Shown piece after piece: positions 49,908 through 57,541 of a stretch of 64,000 bases of DNA. A program made the translations under genes and the position numbers. How positions within the stretch are numbered: the stretch's first letter is position 1; each line of letters opens with the position of its first letter. Below the pieces are notes generated by a model. The model ran no database searches and was not told where the DNA came from. It saw only the letters and a list, made by a program, of their open reading frames with translations. This stretch comes from Flavobacteriales bacterium (GTDB lineage Bacteria > Bacteroidota > Bacteroidia > Flavobacteriales_F > PHOS-HE28), in contig JACJZI010000008.1 of NCBI GenBank assembly GCA_020635655.1, positions 145,424 to 209,423 on the forward strand, given 5' to 3'.

Positions 49908-50939
49908 ATGGCGGTGGCTCCAGGAATGAGGCCGGTGCTGAACTGGCTGGTCACGGGTTGCGTGATGATCGGTGGCATGGTGCTCATCGGTGGGGTCACC
50001 CGGCTCACCGGAAGTGGGCTCAGCATCACGGAGTGGAAACCGATCGTTGGGGCCGTTCCCCCATTGAACGGGGAACAGTGGAAGGAGGCCTTTGCCAAAT
50101 ACCAGGGGATCCCGGAATACAAGCTGGTCAATTCCCACATGGACCTCGCAGGTTTCAAGAGGATCTTCTTCTGGGAATATCTGCACCGCAACTGGGGCCG
50201 TTTGATGGGCCTCGTTTTCCTGGTGCCCTTTTTGTGGTTCTGGCGAACGGGGCGGCTCAATGGACCGTTGATGCGCCGGACCTTGACCATCCTCATCGGA
50301 GGCGGGCTGGTCGGTGCCTTGGGCTGGTTCATGGTGGCCAGTGGCCTGGAGGACATGCCCGACGTGAGCCACTACCGGTTGGCGATCCATCTCGTATCGG
50401 CGTTCACCGTTTTCTCGCTGGTGCTTTGGACGGCCTTCGATGTGAAGCGGGGTCGCCGGACCTATGGGCCGGGTGATGATGCGGTCGGAAGACAGGCCCG
50501 TTGGTTATTGTTGCTCCTGTTGGTCCAGGTCGTCTATGGTGCTTTCACCGCAGGCCTGGACGCCGGGCGTATCTACAACACCTGGCCGCTGATGAACGGC
50601 CGGTTCATACCGGACAACGTTCTGGCCTTTCCAAGCCTGTGGAAGGACCTGACGGACCATCGGGATGGCGTCCAATTCGTGCACAGGAATCTGGCCTGGC
50701 TTGTGGCCGTGGGTTTTCTAGCTGTCGCCTGGATGCACCGGGGAAGGAAGGATCTTTCCTCTGCCATGAAGTGGTTGGCGGTGGCCGTAGTAGTGCAGTT
50801 CGCGCTGGGTATACTGACGGTGCTTACCCAGGTCGACCTGGTCCTTGGTGTACTCCACCAATCAGGTGCGCTCCTGTTGCTGGTCGCCCTCCTCAATGTG
50901 GTCCATCGGACCGGACGGCCTCTGCCCAGCGCAGCGTAG
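49908..50939 (+). CDS. ctaA: Heme A synthase (COX15/CtaA family)
   Basis: Heme A synthase oxidises the C8 methyl of heme O to a formyl for aa3-type cytochrome oxidases. The 343-residue protein has eight hydrophobic helices in two four-helix halves. The first half shows IGGVTRLTGSGLSITEWKP and the His segment EYLHRNWGRLMG; the second has a helix pair with VHRNLAWLVA and later VLGVLHQSGALLLL, giving the four heme-ligand His. The 47 bases at its 3' end overlap the gldD gene on the other strand. Confidence 0.95.
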   Translation: MAVAPGMRPVLNWLVTGCVMIGGMVLIGGVTRLTGSGLSITEWKPIVGAVPPLNGEQWKEAFAKYQGIPEYKLVNSHMDLAGFKRIFFWEYLHRNWGRLMGLVFLVPFLWFWRTGRLNGPLMRRTLTILIGGGLVGALGWFMVASGLEDMPDVSHYRLAIHLVSAFTVFSLVLWTAFDVKRGRRTYGPGDDAVGRQARWLLLLLLVQVVYGAFTAGLDAGRIYNTWPLMNGRFIPDNVLAFPSLWKDLTDHRDGVQFVHRNLAWLVAVGFLAVAWMHRGRKDLSSAMKWLAVAVVVQFALGILTVLTQVDLVLGVLHQSGALLLLVALLNVVHRTGRPLPSAA

Positions 50940-51486
50940 CCGCGAAATGCCGGATGTCGTCCCGTATCCTGGCCGTGATCGGGGCCAGGCTGTCCGCGTT
51001 CGGTCGGGCCCTGAAATACAGTGCGCCATAGAGGAAATTGGTGGTGCTGTCGGTCAGATAGAAGACCATCGGGCTGGCCACATCTCCTTCCACATCGAAC
51101 AGGGTCCCGAACACGCGGGCGGAGTCACGGGACACGCGCTCCGTGCCGATCCGGTAGGCCTTGGCCTCATGCTTGCTCTTGAGATCGTGGGCATCCTCGA
51201 GCAGTCGGGCAAGGTCGCCCTGCACTGACCGGTAGGTGAGGTGCACGGTCGCCTTGTATCCCGGATAGGTCAGGTTGAACCAGCACCGCCTTTCATCCGC
51301 GTGCTGTGGCACCATGCGGGCAGCCTCGGGCACTTCCGCCGTGAAACAATCCGAGGCGAAACGCGTTGATCCCTGCTCAGGCAGGTCGATCCGGAAGTAG
51401 CCTCGCGGTCTGGGAACAGGGTCGTTCCCGCAGGCCACTACAAGGCCGGCAAGTGCCAGACCACATATGGCCCTAGGTCTGCCCAT
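50893..51486 (-). CDS. gldD: Gliding motility / T9SS lipoprotein GldD
   Basis: 197 residues: lipoprotein signal with VVAC (Cys about 19), then CGNDPVPRPRGYFRIDLPE, which is the GldD signature, and a central YPGYKATVHLTYR. GldD is required for gliding and T9SS function in Flavobacterium, though its molecular role is unclear. It overlaps the gldE 3' end by 14 bp, the usual gldE-gldD order, and its own 3' end overlaps the convergent heme A synthase gene. Confidence 0.95.
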   Translation of the reverse strand: MGRPRAICGLALAGLVVACGNDPVPRPRGYFRIDLPEQGSTRFASDCFTAEVPEAARMVPQHADERRCWFNLTYPGYKATVHLTYRSVQGDLARLLEDAHDLKSKHEAKAYRIGTERVSRDSARVFGTLFDVEGDVASPMVFYLTDSTTNFLYGALYFRARPNADSLAPITARIRDDIRHFAATLRWAEAVRSDGPH

Positions 51487-52807
51487 CGTTGCCTAGGACC
51501 ACCTTGACGCGACGGACCCGTTTGTTGTCACTGGACTCTACAACGAACACATGATCTCGTAGGGTGACCCGCTCGCCCTTCGCGGGGATATGGCCCGTAA
51601 GTTCCAGGATGAAGCCACCGATCGTTTCACTATCCCCCTTGTTCTCCTCGAACAGGTGCCCATCGATCCCCAACACCCGGTACATGTCCGTGAGCGGGGT
51701 CTTGCCCTCGAACACGTAGGTGCGGTCGTCAAGCTTGCTGTACACCACATCCTCATCATCGAACTCGTCCGTGATGTCGCCAACGATCTCTTCGATCACA
51801 TCCTCGAGGGTCACGATGCCGGACGTTCCGCCGTATTCGTCCACGACCACGGCCAAGTGCACCTTTTTCTGCTGGAACTCCTTCAATAGGTCGTCCAGCT
51901 TCTTGCTTTCCGGTACGAAATATGGTTCACGGAGCTGCGCGTGCCAGTCGAAATCGGGTTTGTCGATGTGTGGCAGGACGTCCTTGATATGGAGCACACC
52001 GATCACGCGGTCGAGCGTTTCCTCGTAGACAGGGACCCGACTGAAACCGCTGTCGATGATCTCACCGACGAGTTCCTTGAAGGTGAGCTCATTGTCGAAC
52101 GCCACCATGGCGGTGCGGGGTCGCATCACCTGGCGGACCTCGATGTTGCCGAACTTGACGATGCCCTTCAGGATGCGCTGTTCCTCGGCCGTCGTGTTGG
52201 CATCCTTCGTCAGTTCCAGTGCATGGCCCAGCGCGTCCACCGAAATGGTGCGGCCGGCCCTTCTCCGGTAGCGCTTCTCAATGAAGGAAGTGGAACGGAT
52301 AAGCACCTCGTTCAGCGGAGTGCATAGCCAGCGCAGGCCCATCAGGGGTGTGGCCATCAGTTGTGCCACGCGCATGGCGTGGCTTGTGGCATACACCTTC
52401 GGCAGCACTTCGCCGAGGAGAAGGATCACGAACGTGACCGCAAGGACCTGTACGATGAAGACGAGATACGGCGCCATGTTCCGTGTATCGATCAATGCAT
52501 TGAGCGCTAGAGTGCTCAGCACGACGATGCCCACGTTCACGAAGTTGTTGGCGATCAAAATGGTGGCCAGCAGGCGGCGCGGCCGGGACAATAGATCGAT
52601 CACACGAGCACCCCAGGCCCCCCCCCGGTCGCGCAGGTCACGCAATTGGGAGGGGCTCAGTGAAAAGAGCGCCACCTCGCTCGCTGACATGGCCGCGGAA
52701 CCGATCAGCAGGACGGCGATGGTCGCGAGGACCAGCCAGGTGCCCGGATCACTGGCGCCTTGGGCCAGATGGGCGGTGAGTAGTGTATTTGGGGACGGAG
52801 GCTCCAT
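51473..52807 (-). CDS. gldE: Gliding motility membrane protein GldE (CNNM/CBS family)
   Basis: 444 residues: an N-terminal CNNM/DUF21 membrane domain with about four helices (around GSAAMSASEVALFSLS, TILIANNFVNVGIVV and LLGEVLPKVYAT), a pair of CBS domains (about 230-350; VMRPRTAMVAFDNE, then VHLAVVVDEYGGTSGIVTLED) and a C-terminal CorC/HlyC transporter-associated domain ending RRVKVVLGND. Start at 52807 (MEPPSPNT) avoids overlap with ssb. Position between ssb and gldD identifies it as GldE rather than another CorC relative. GldE partners GldD in gliding. Confidence 0.93.
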   Translation of the reverse strand: MEPPSPNTLLTAHLAQGASDPGTWLVLATIAVLLIGSAAMSASEVALFSLSPSQLRDLRDRGGAWGARVIDLLSRPRRLLATILIANNFVNVGIVVLSTLALNALIDTRNMAPYLVFIVQVLAVTFVILLLGEVLPKVYATSHAMRVAQLMATPLMGLRWLCTPLNEVLIRSTSFIEKRYRRRAGRTISVDALGHALELTKDANTTAEEQRILKGIVKFGNIEVRQVMRPRTAMVAFDNELTFKELVGEIIDSGFSRVPVYEETLDRVIGVLHIKDVLPHIDKPDFDWHAQLREPYFVPESKKLDDLLKEFQQKKVHLAVVVDEYGGTSGIVTLEDVIEEIVGDITDEFDDEDVVYSKLDDRTYVFEGKTPLTDMYRVLGIDGHLFEENKGDSETIGGFILELTGHIPAKGERVTLRDHVFVVESSDNKRVRRVKVVLGNDGQT

Positions 52808-52859
52808 GGAGCGGACGGGGACGATCACCAGGGGTGCATGCGCACACCGGCCGCCTGGC

Positions 52860-53300
52860 CTAGAAGGGCAGGTCGTCCAGTTCGTCGGGAATATTGTCCG
52901 GCTGACCACCCCCCACCGACGCTGCTTCTCGCGGCGTCGCTCCGGAGCCTGCCTCCGGACGCTCGCCCGCCCGGTCCAGCAGGGTCATGTTATCCGCCTG
53001 TATCTCCGTGGTATAGCGGGTGTTGCCATCTCGGTCCTGCCATTGCCGCGTGCGCAGTTTGCCTTCGACATAGACCTTGCTGCCCTTGTGGAGGTATTTC
53101 TCGGAGAGCTCGCCAAGGCCCCGCCACGCCACCACATTGTGCCACTCGGTCTGCTCGCGCTTTTCGCCCGTATGGCGGTCCTTATAGGTCTCGCTCGTGG
53201 CCAGGCGGAAGTTGGCCACCGTAGCGCCGTTCTGCAGGTGGCGCACTTCGGGATCGGCACCGAGGTTGCCGATCAGGATCACCTTGTTCACTCCGGACAT
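52860..53300 (-). CDS. ssb: Single-stranded DNA-binding protein
   Basis: 146 residues: an OB-fold starting MSGVNKVILIGNLGADPEVRH with TEWHNVVAWRGLGELSEKYL and KVYVEGKLRTRQW, a flexible Gly/Pro/Ala-rich linker, and the acidic C-terminal tip DDLPF that recruits repair and replication proteins. Start at 53300 (MSGVNKV) is the family start; TATCTTTG at 53325-53332 lies upstream. Transcribed with gldE and gldD; mutY lies just upstream on the same strand. Confidence 0.97.
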   Translation of the reverse strand: MSGVNKVILIGNLGADPEVRHLQNGATVANFRLATSETYKDRHTGEKREQTEWHNVVAWRGLGELSEKYLHKGSKVYVEGKLRTRQWQDRDGNTRYTTEIQADNMTLLDRAGERPEAGSGATPREAASVGGGQPDNIPDELDDLPF

Positions 53301-53324
53301 TGTGCTCTTGCGGATCGTTCGCGT

Positions 53325-53332
53325 CAAAGATA
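53325..53332 (-). promoter_or_regulatory. -7 box for ssb-gldE-gldD
   Basis: Minus-strand TATCTTTG, a perfect TAnnTTTG match; TTGG at 53346-53349 upstream is a possible -33 element. Confidence 0.6.
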
Positions 53333-53366
53333 GGTCATGGTCCAAGGTCGGCTGGATGGGCCGTCC

Positions 53367-54410
53367 TCACTGGAAGTACCGCTCTATGGGGCGCGGCAGG
53401 GCAAGCTGTTCCAACGCCGCGCGGGTCACGGCACGGATGCCGGCCGGAGGGCGGGCCCCTTTTGGTGGGACCAGTTCCCAGAAAGTGATGTGGAGCCGCT
53501 GATGCGACAACAAATGGCGCACCGGGCCGAAGCGTTCCTTCACCCGCCAGCCCGATCCCCGATGGCCCTCGTTCCAATGCTCCAGGAAGGTGCGGGCATC
53601 GAGATCGGCACCGCTTTCGATCAATGGAGGGGCGTACAGGCCCGCCCAAATGTCCCGCAGGCCCCTCTTTTCCACCCAAATGGTCCCAGCCCGGCGCACC
53701 ACACCGAAATGGAAATGGCGGTCGCGGACCTTCGTGCGGCCCTGCTTGACGGGCAACCGGTCGACCCGGCCTTCCCGACGGGCGATGCATTTGCCGTGCA
53801 AGGGACAATGGGCGCAATCCGGGGCCTTCGGCGTACAGATCGTGGCGCCGAGCTCCATCACCGCCTGGTTGTGGTCACCCGGATGCTTCCTGGGCATCAG
53901 CGTGGTGGCCAGTTCAAGGAATGTGCGCCGCCCGGCCGTGCTGTCGATCGGGGTATCGATGCCGAACACGCGTGCGAGTACGCGGTACACATTGCCGTCC
54001 ACCACCGGCTCGGGTACATCGAAGGCGATGCTGGCGATGGCGGCGGCCGTGTAGTCGCCCACGCCCTTCAGCGCCAACAGCCCGGCATGGGTCCGTGGAA
54101 AGTGGCCACCATGGGCCGAGACCACCTGACGGGCGGCGGTCAACAGGTTGCGTGCCCGGCTGTAGTACCCCAGCCCCTGCCAAAGTCGCAGCACCTCATC
54201 CTCTCGCGCCGCTGCCAGGTCCTCCACGGCAGGGAATCGTTCCAGGAACCGCTGGTAATAGCGAAGACCCTGGTCCACCCGGGTCTGTTGAAGGAGCACC
54301 TCGCTGAGCCAGATGGCGTAGGGATCTCGCGTGCCGCGCCAGGGAAGATCGCGATGGTCGGCCGCATACCAGCGCCTGAGCGCTTTGCCGAACCACGAAC
54401 GACTTGACAT
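53367..54410 (-). CDS. mutY: A/G-specific adenine DNA glycosylase MutY
   Basis: MutY removes adenine mispaired with 8-oxoguanine. The 347-residue protein has the catalytic Glu region LPWRGTRDPYAIWLSEVLLQQTR, helix-hairpin-helix LKGVGDYTAAAI, catalytic Asp in VVDGNVYRV, and the [4Fe-4S] loop C-x6-C-x2-C-x5-C (CTPKAPDCAHCPLHGKC). A NUDIX-like C-terminal domain follows for 8-oxoG recognition. ATG at 54410 (MSSRSWFGK) fits; the open frame continues upstream antisense to HU. It precedes ssb in the conserved mutY-ssb-gldE-gldD order. Confidence 0.95.
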   Translation of the reverse strand: MSSRSWFGKALRRWYAADHRDLPWRGTRDPYAIWLSEVLLQQTRVDQGLRYYQRFLERFPAVEDLAAAREDEVLRLWQGLGYYSRARNLLTAARQVVSAHGGHFPRTHAGLLALKGVGDYTAAAIASIAFDVPEPVVDGNVYRVLARVFGIDTPIDSTAGRRTFLELATTLMPRKHPGDHNQAVMELGATICTPKAPDCAHCPLHGKCIARREGRVDRLPVKQGRTKVRDRHFHFGVVRRAGTIWVEKRGLRDIWAGLYAPPLIESGADLDARTFLEHWNEGHRGSGWRVKERFGPVRHLLSHQRLHITFWELVPPKGARPPAGIRAVTRAALEQLALPRPIERYFQ

Positions 54411-54417
54411 CCAGTCA

Positions 54418-54457
54418 CAAAGATGCATTGTTGGATCCAACAGGAAGCCTATCTTTG
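54418..54457. promoter_or_regulatory. Divergent promoter pair for mutY (minus) and HU (plus) around a TTGGATCCAA palindrome
   Basis: Minus-strand CATCTTTG (54418-54425) and plus-strand TATCTTTG (54450-54457) face away from each other. The palindrome TTGGATCCAA (54431-54440) between them can supply the TTG of a -33 element to either side. Confidence 0.5.
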
Positions 54458-54479
54458 CGCCCCCAAAACTCCTGAAGGG

Positions 54480-54770
54480 ATGACGAAGGCAGAATTGGTC
54501 GGCATCATCGCCAAGCGGACCGGCGTGGAACGGAATGCTGTCCTTGTGACGATCGAGGCTTTCATGGAAGAAGTGAAGAACAGCCTGGAGAAGGGGGAGG
54601 ATGTGCACCTGCGCGGGTTCGGCAGCTTCGTGGTGAAGCACCGGGCACAGAAAACGGGCCGCATCCTTTCGAAGAACACCACGATCATCATCCCGGCGCA
54701 CGATGTGCCGGCGTTCAAGCCCGCGGACACATTCGTGGAGCGGGTGAAGGACCGGCCCAAGCAGGGATGA
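54480..54770 (+). CDS. HU-family nucleoid protein
   Basis: 96 residues of the HU/IHF family: MTKAELVGIIAKRTGVERNAV dimerisation helices, then FGSFVVKHRAQKTGRIL leading into the DNA-binding arm (STTIIIPAHDVPAFKPADTF-type sequence with the Pro at the tip). It bends DNA and organises the nucleoid. ATG at 54480 is the family start. TATCTTTG lies upstream. The next gene overlaps its stop by 4 bp (ATGA at 54767), suggesting coupled translation. Confidence 0.93.
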   Translation: MTKAELVGIIAKRTGVERNAVLVTIEAFMEEVKNSLEKGEDVHLRGFGSFVVKHRAQKTGRILSKNTTIIIPAHDVPAFKPADTFVERVKDRPKQG

Positions 54771-55285
54771 GGAAGTGGAGCACGCCCCAAGCCCTGGCGC
54801 TGGCCGGGTCGCTCGTGGCGATCGTTCTTTTGATGCTGCTGCCCCGGACCCACGAGGCCGTTCCCGCCGAAGCGCAGGCACCGGTTGGTGATGCCACGGT
54901 GGAGGATCAGGTCGACGAAGCCGTGAAGCTCGTACAGGGCGCCCAGCCCATGCAGGGCATCCTGAAGCTCCGCCAATTGGCCGAGGACCATCCGGAGAAC
55001 GCCGAGGTGCAATGGCAGCTCGGGATGTTCTCCCTGCAGAGCGGACAGGTGGACAAGGCGGTGGGCCGGTTCGCACGTGTGCTCGAGATCGATAGTACGG
55101 GCCATCCGGAGGCCTGGCAGATGCTCGGTCGGAGCTATGCCCTGATGGACAGCATCCCGCAGGCCCGTGAGGCCTTGCGGAAATACAGAGGAAAGTTGAC
55201 CGATCCGGAGGCCCTATCGGCCGTGGACCGGCAGTTGGAGGAATTGGAAAACGCTAAAGAAGGAGAGCAGAATGCCTTGCGGTAA
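54767..55285 (+). CDS. Membrane-anchored TPR protein
   Basis: 172 residues: an N-terminal hydrophobic helix (about 8-26, ALALAGSLVAIVLLMLLP) as membrane anchor or uncleaved signal, then two or three tetratricopeptide repeats (about 65-150; LAEDHPENAEVQWQLGMFSL, AVGRFARVLEIDSTGHPEAW). TPRs mediate protein-protein contacts; the partner is unknown. Its start overlaps the HU stop and its 3' end overlaps the 31-codon basic gene, so HU-TPR-basic gene form one packed unit, in front of RNase G. Confidence 0.85.
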   Translation: MRKWSTPQALALAGSLVAIVLLMLLPRTHEAVPAEAQAPVGDATVEDQVDEAVKLVQGAQPMQGILKLRQLAEDHPENAEVQWQLGMFSLQSGQVDKAVGRFARVLEIDSTGHPEAWQMLGRSYALMDSIPQAREALRKYRGKLTDPEALSAVDRQLEELENAKEGEQNALR

Positions 55286-55367
55286 GAAACGGAAGCGCCA
55301 CAAGATGGCCACCCACAAGCGGAAGAAGCGCTTGCGGAAGAACCGGCACAAGAAGAAGAACCGGTAG
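55272..55367 (+). CDS. Very small basic protein (31 residues), probable ribosome- or RNA-associated
   Basis: The frame begins MPCGKKRKRHKMATHKRKKR and continues to NRHKKKNR; about 20 of its 31 residues are Lys, Arg or His. It overlaps the end of the TPR gene by 14 bp in another frame and is preceded by GGAGA. A protein of this composition occurs widely in Bacteroidota between TPR and rne/rng genes and resembles the AURKAIP1/COX24-type domain found on small ribosomal subunits of other lineages; that link is family memory, not proof. The 31 codons contain no hydrophobic segment. An RNA-binding or ribosomal role is inferred. Confidence 0.75.
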   Translation: MPCGKKRKRHKMATHKRKKRLRKNRHKKKNR

Positions 55368-55483
55368 ACCGGCTTCCCTGTGCGCGCACGGGCGTGTTCC
55401 CGCGCCGGCATGGGGGACGTGTACCCCTTCGTCGCACATCCTCATGATCGGATGATGCAATTGCCTCCACCCATCCATATCCG

Positions 55484-57034
55484 GTGAGCGTCGATCTCAT
55501 CATCCGTTCCTCTGCAGGCGAGGTCGCCATCGCATTGATGCGCGACAAGGTGCTCCAGGAACTGCACCGCGAGCGGACGGAGCGCGGGTTCACCGTGGGC
55601 GATATCTACCTGGCCAAAGTGCGCAAGGTGGCCCCCGGGCTCAACGCCGCCTTCGTGGACGTGGGGCACGAGAAGGACGCCTTCCTCCACTACTTCGACC
55701 TTGGTCCACAGTATCGGAACAGCTACAAGTTCACCAAGGGTGCCGTCAGTGGCAGTGTGAGGAGCCCACTGCTCGACGGCTGGAAGCTGGAGGGCGACAT
55801 CGACAAGAACGGCAAGATCGCCGACGTGGTCAGCGCCAGCCAGAGCGTGATGGTGCAGATCGCCAAGGAACCGATCAGCACCAAGGGCCCGCGCCTCACC
55901 GCCGAAGTGACCCTCGCCGGCCGCTACATGGTGCTCGTGCCCTTCATCAACAAGGTCAGCATCAGCAGCCGCATCAAGGACGGCGAGGAGCGCGACCGGT
56001 TGAAGCGCCTCATGCAGAGCATCAAGCCGGACAATTTCGGCCTGATCGTGCGCACCAACGCGGAGAACAAGAAGGTGGTCGACCTGGACGCCGACCTGAA
56101 GCATCTGATCACGCGTTGGGAGACCTGCTTTCACAATCTCCGCAACGCCATCCCGCCCAAACGCGTGCTTGGCGAGATCGACCGCACCAGCGCCGTGCTG
56201 CGCGATCTGCTCAACAAGGACTTCGCCAACATCCACGTGAACGACGAGCTGCTGGCCGAGGAGGTGCGGCAGTACCTCGGCAAGATCGCCCCGGACAAGG
56301 CCGGCATCGCCAAGCTGTACAAGGGCAAGCTCGACATCTTCGACAACTTCGGGGTCAACAAGCAGATCAAGCAGGCCTTCGGCAAGCAGGTGATGCTGCC
56401 CAGCGGCGCCTACCTGATCATCGAGAAGACCGAGGCCATGCACGTGATCGACGTGAACAGCGGCGCGCGCAAGGGCGGTCAGAACGACCAGGAACAGAAC
56501 GCCCTGGAGATCAACCTGGAGGCCGCCCGCGAGATCGCCCGCCTGCTGCGCTTGCGTGACATGGGCGGCATCATCGCCTGTGACTTCATCGACATGTACA
56601 GCGCGGAGAACCGGCGCGCGCTGCACAAGGCCTTCAAGGAGGCCATGGCCGACGACAAGGCCAAGCACAACATCCTGCCGCCCTCCCGCTTCGGCGTGGT
56701 GGAGCTCACCCGCCAGCGGGTGCGGCCCGAGACCGAGATCGACACCAGTGAGAGCTGCCCCACCTGCGGCGGCACGGGCGAGGTGCAGGCACCGGTGCTC
56801 ATCATCGACGAGATCGAGAACGCGCTGAACTACCTGCTGGGCGAGAAGGAGATGACGGGGCTCGTGCTCCACGTGCATCCCTTCATCCATGCCTACCTCA
56901 CGCGCGGCCTGCCCAGCATCCGCCAGAAATGGTGGTGGCGTTGGAAGAAGTGGGTTAAGGTCGTTCCAGAGGGCGCGCACCAGTACCTGCAATACACGGT
57001 GTTCGACTCGAAAGGCGAGGTGGTGCCGTTGTAG
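55484..57034 (+). CDS. rng: Ribonuclease G / E family endoribonuclease
   Basis: 516 residues with the RNase E/G core: GTG start at 55484 (MSVDLIIRSS), an S1-type domain at about 35-125 (VGDIYLAKVRKVAPGLNAAFVDVG), the DNase I-like catalytic domain with Asp residues in VIDVNSGARKG and ACDFIDMYSAENR, and the Zn-link CPTCGGTGE. The large C-terminal scaffold of RNase E is absent, so RNase G is the better name. It cleaves 16S rRNA precursors and mRNA. It lies 116 bases after the small basic gene; recX follows. Confidence 0.95.
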   Translation: MSVDLIIRSSAGEVAIALMRDKVLQELHRERTERGFTVGDIYLAKVRKVAPGLNAAFVDVGHEKDAFLHYFDLGPQYRNSYKFTKGAVSGSVRSPLLDGWKLEGDIDKNGKIADVVSASQSVMVQIAKEPISTKGPRLTAEVTLAGRYMVLVPFINKVSISSRIKDGEERDRLKRLMQSIKPDNFGLIVRTNAENKKVVDLDADLKHLITRWETCFHNLRNAIPPKRVLGEIDRTSAVLRDLLNKDFANIHVNDELLAEEVRQYLGKIAPDKAGIAKLYKGKLDIFDNFGVNKQIKQAFGKQVMLPSGAYLIIEKTEAMHVIDVNSGARKGGQNDQEQNALEINLEAAREIARLLRLRDMGGIIACDFIDMYSAENRRALHKAFKEAMADDKAKHNILPPSRFGVVELTRQRVRPETEIDTSESCPTCGGTGEVQAPVLIIDEIENALNYLLGEKEMTGLVLHVHPFIHAYLTRGLPSIRQKWWWRWKKWVKVVPEGAHQYLQYTVFDSKGEVVPL

Positions 57035-57049
57035 TTTCCCTCCCGATCC

Positions 57050-57502
57050 ATGGATCCGCTGCAACGGGCCAGGGGCTATTGCGCCCGACAGGAAAGGGCC
57101 GCCAGTGAGGTGCGGGCGAAATTGGAAGAATGGGGCGTGTCCCAAAGGAGGGTGAGGACGATCCTGCGGAAGTTGGATCAGGAAGGGTTCCTTGATGAGC
57201 GGCGTTTCGCAGAGACATTCGCCGTGAGCAAACTCCGCCAGAAGGGCTGGGGGCGGCGGAAGATCACCCACGCGCTGCGAACGAAACAAGTTGACGAGGC
57301 AACGATCCTTTCGGGCCTGTCCAGGATCGATGCGGGGGAATACAGGGACCTGCTGCTCAAGATCTTGGACAAGCGCTGGCGGATGGAGCGGGGAAGCACC
57401 GACGCGGTCAGATCAATGCGGGTGGAGCGCCATCTCATCGGCCGGGGATTTGAACCTGACCTGGTCCGCCAGGCCTTGCTTGGGATGCTCCGGACCAGCT
57501 GA
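57050..57502 (+). CDS. recX: Regulatory protein RecX
   Basis: 150 residues matching RecX, a modulator that binds and inhibits RecA filaments: three helix-bundle repeats, with YCARQERAASEVRAKLEEWG in the first and LRQKGWGRRKITHALRTKQV in the second, then VERHLIGRGFEPDLVRQAL in the third. The size and pattern are typical. It lies 15 bases downstream of the RNase G stop and ends 39 bases before prfB. recA is not in the window. Confidence 0.85.
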   Translation: MDPLQRARGYCARQERAASEVRAKLEEWGVSQRRVRTILRKLDQEGFLDERRFAETFAVSKLRQKGWGRRKITHALRTKQVDEATILSGLSRIDAGEYRDLLLKILDKRWRMERGSTDAVRSMRVERHLIGRGFEPDLVRQALLGMLRTS

Positions 57503-57525
57503 CCGACGCTTGCTGGAGCATCCCG

Positions 57526-57533
57526 TAATTTCG
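57526..57533 (+). promoter_or_regulatory. -7-like box before prfB
   Basis: TAATTTCG lies 8 bases before the prfB ATG at 57542, the same tight spacing as at 49893. Confidence 0.45.
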
Positions 57534-57541
57534 CCGCCCCG

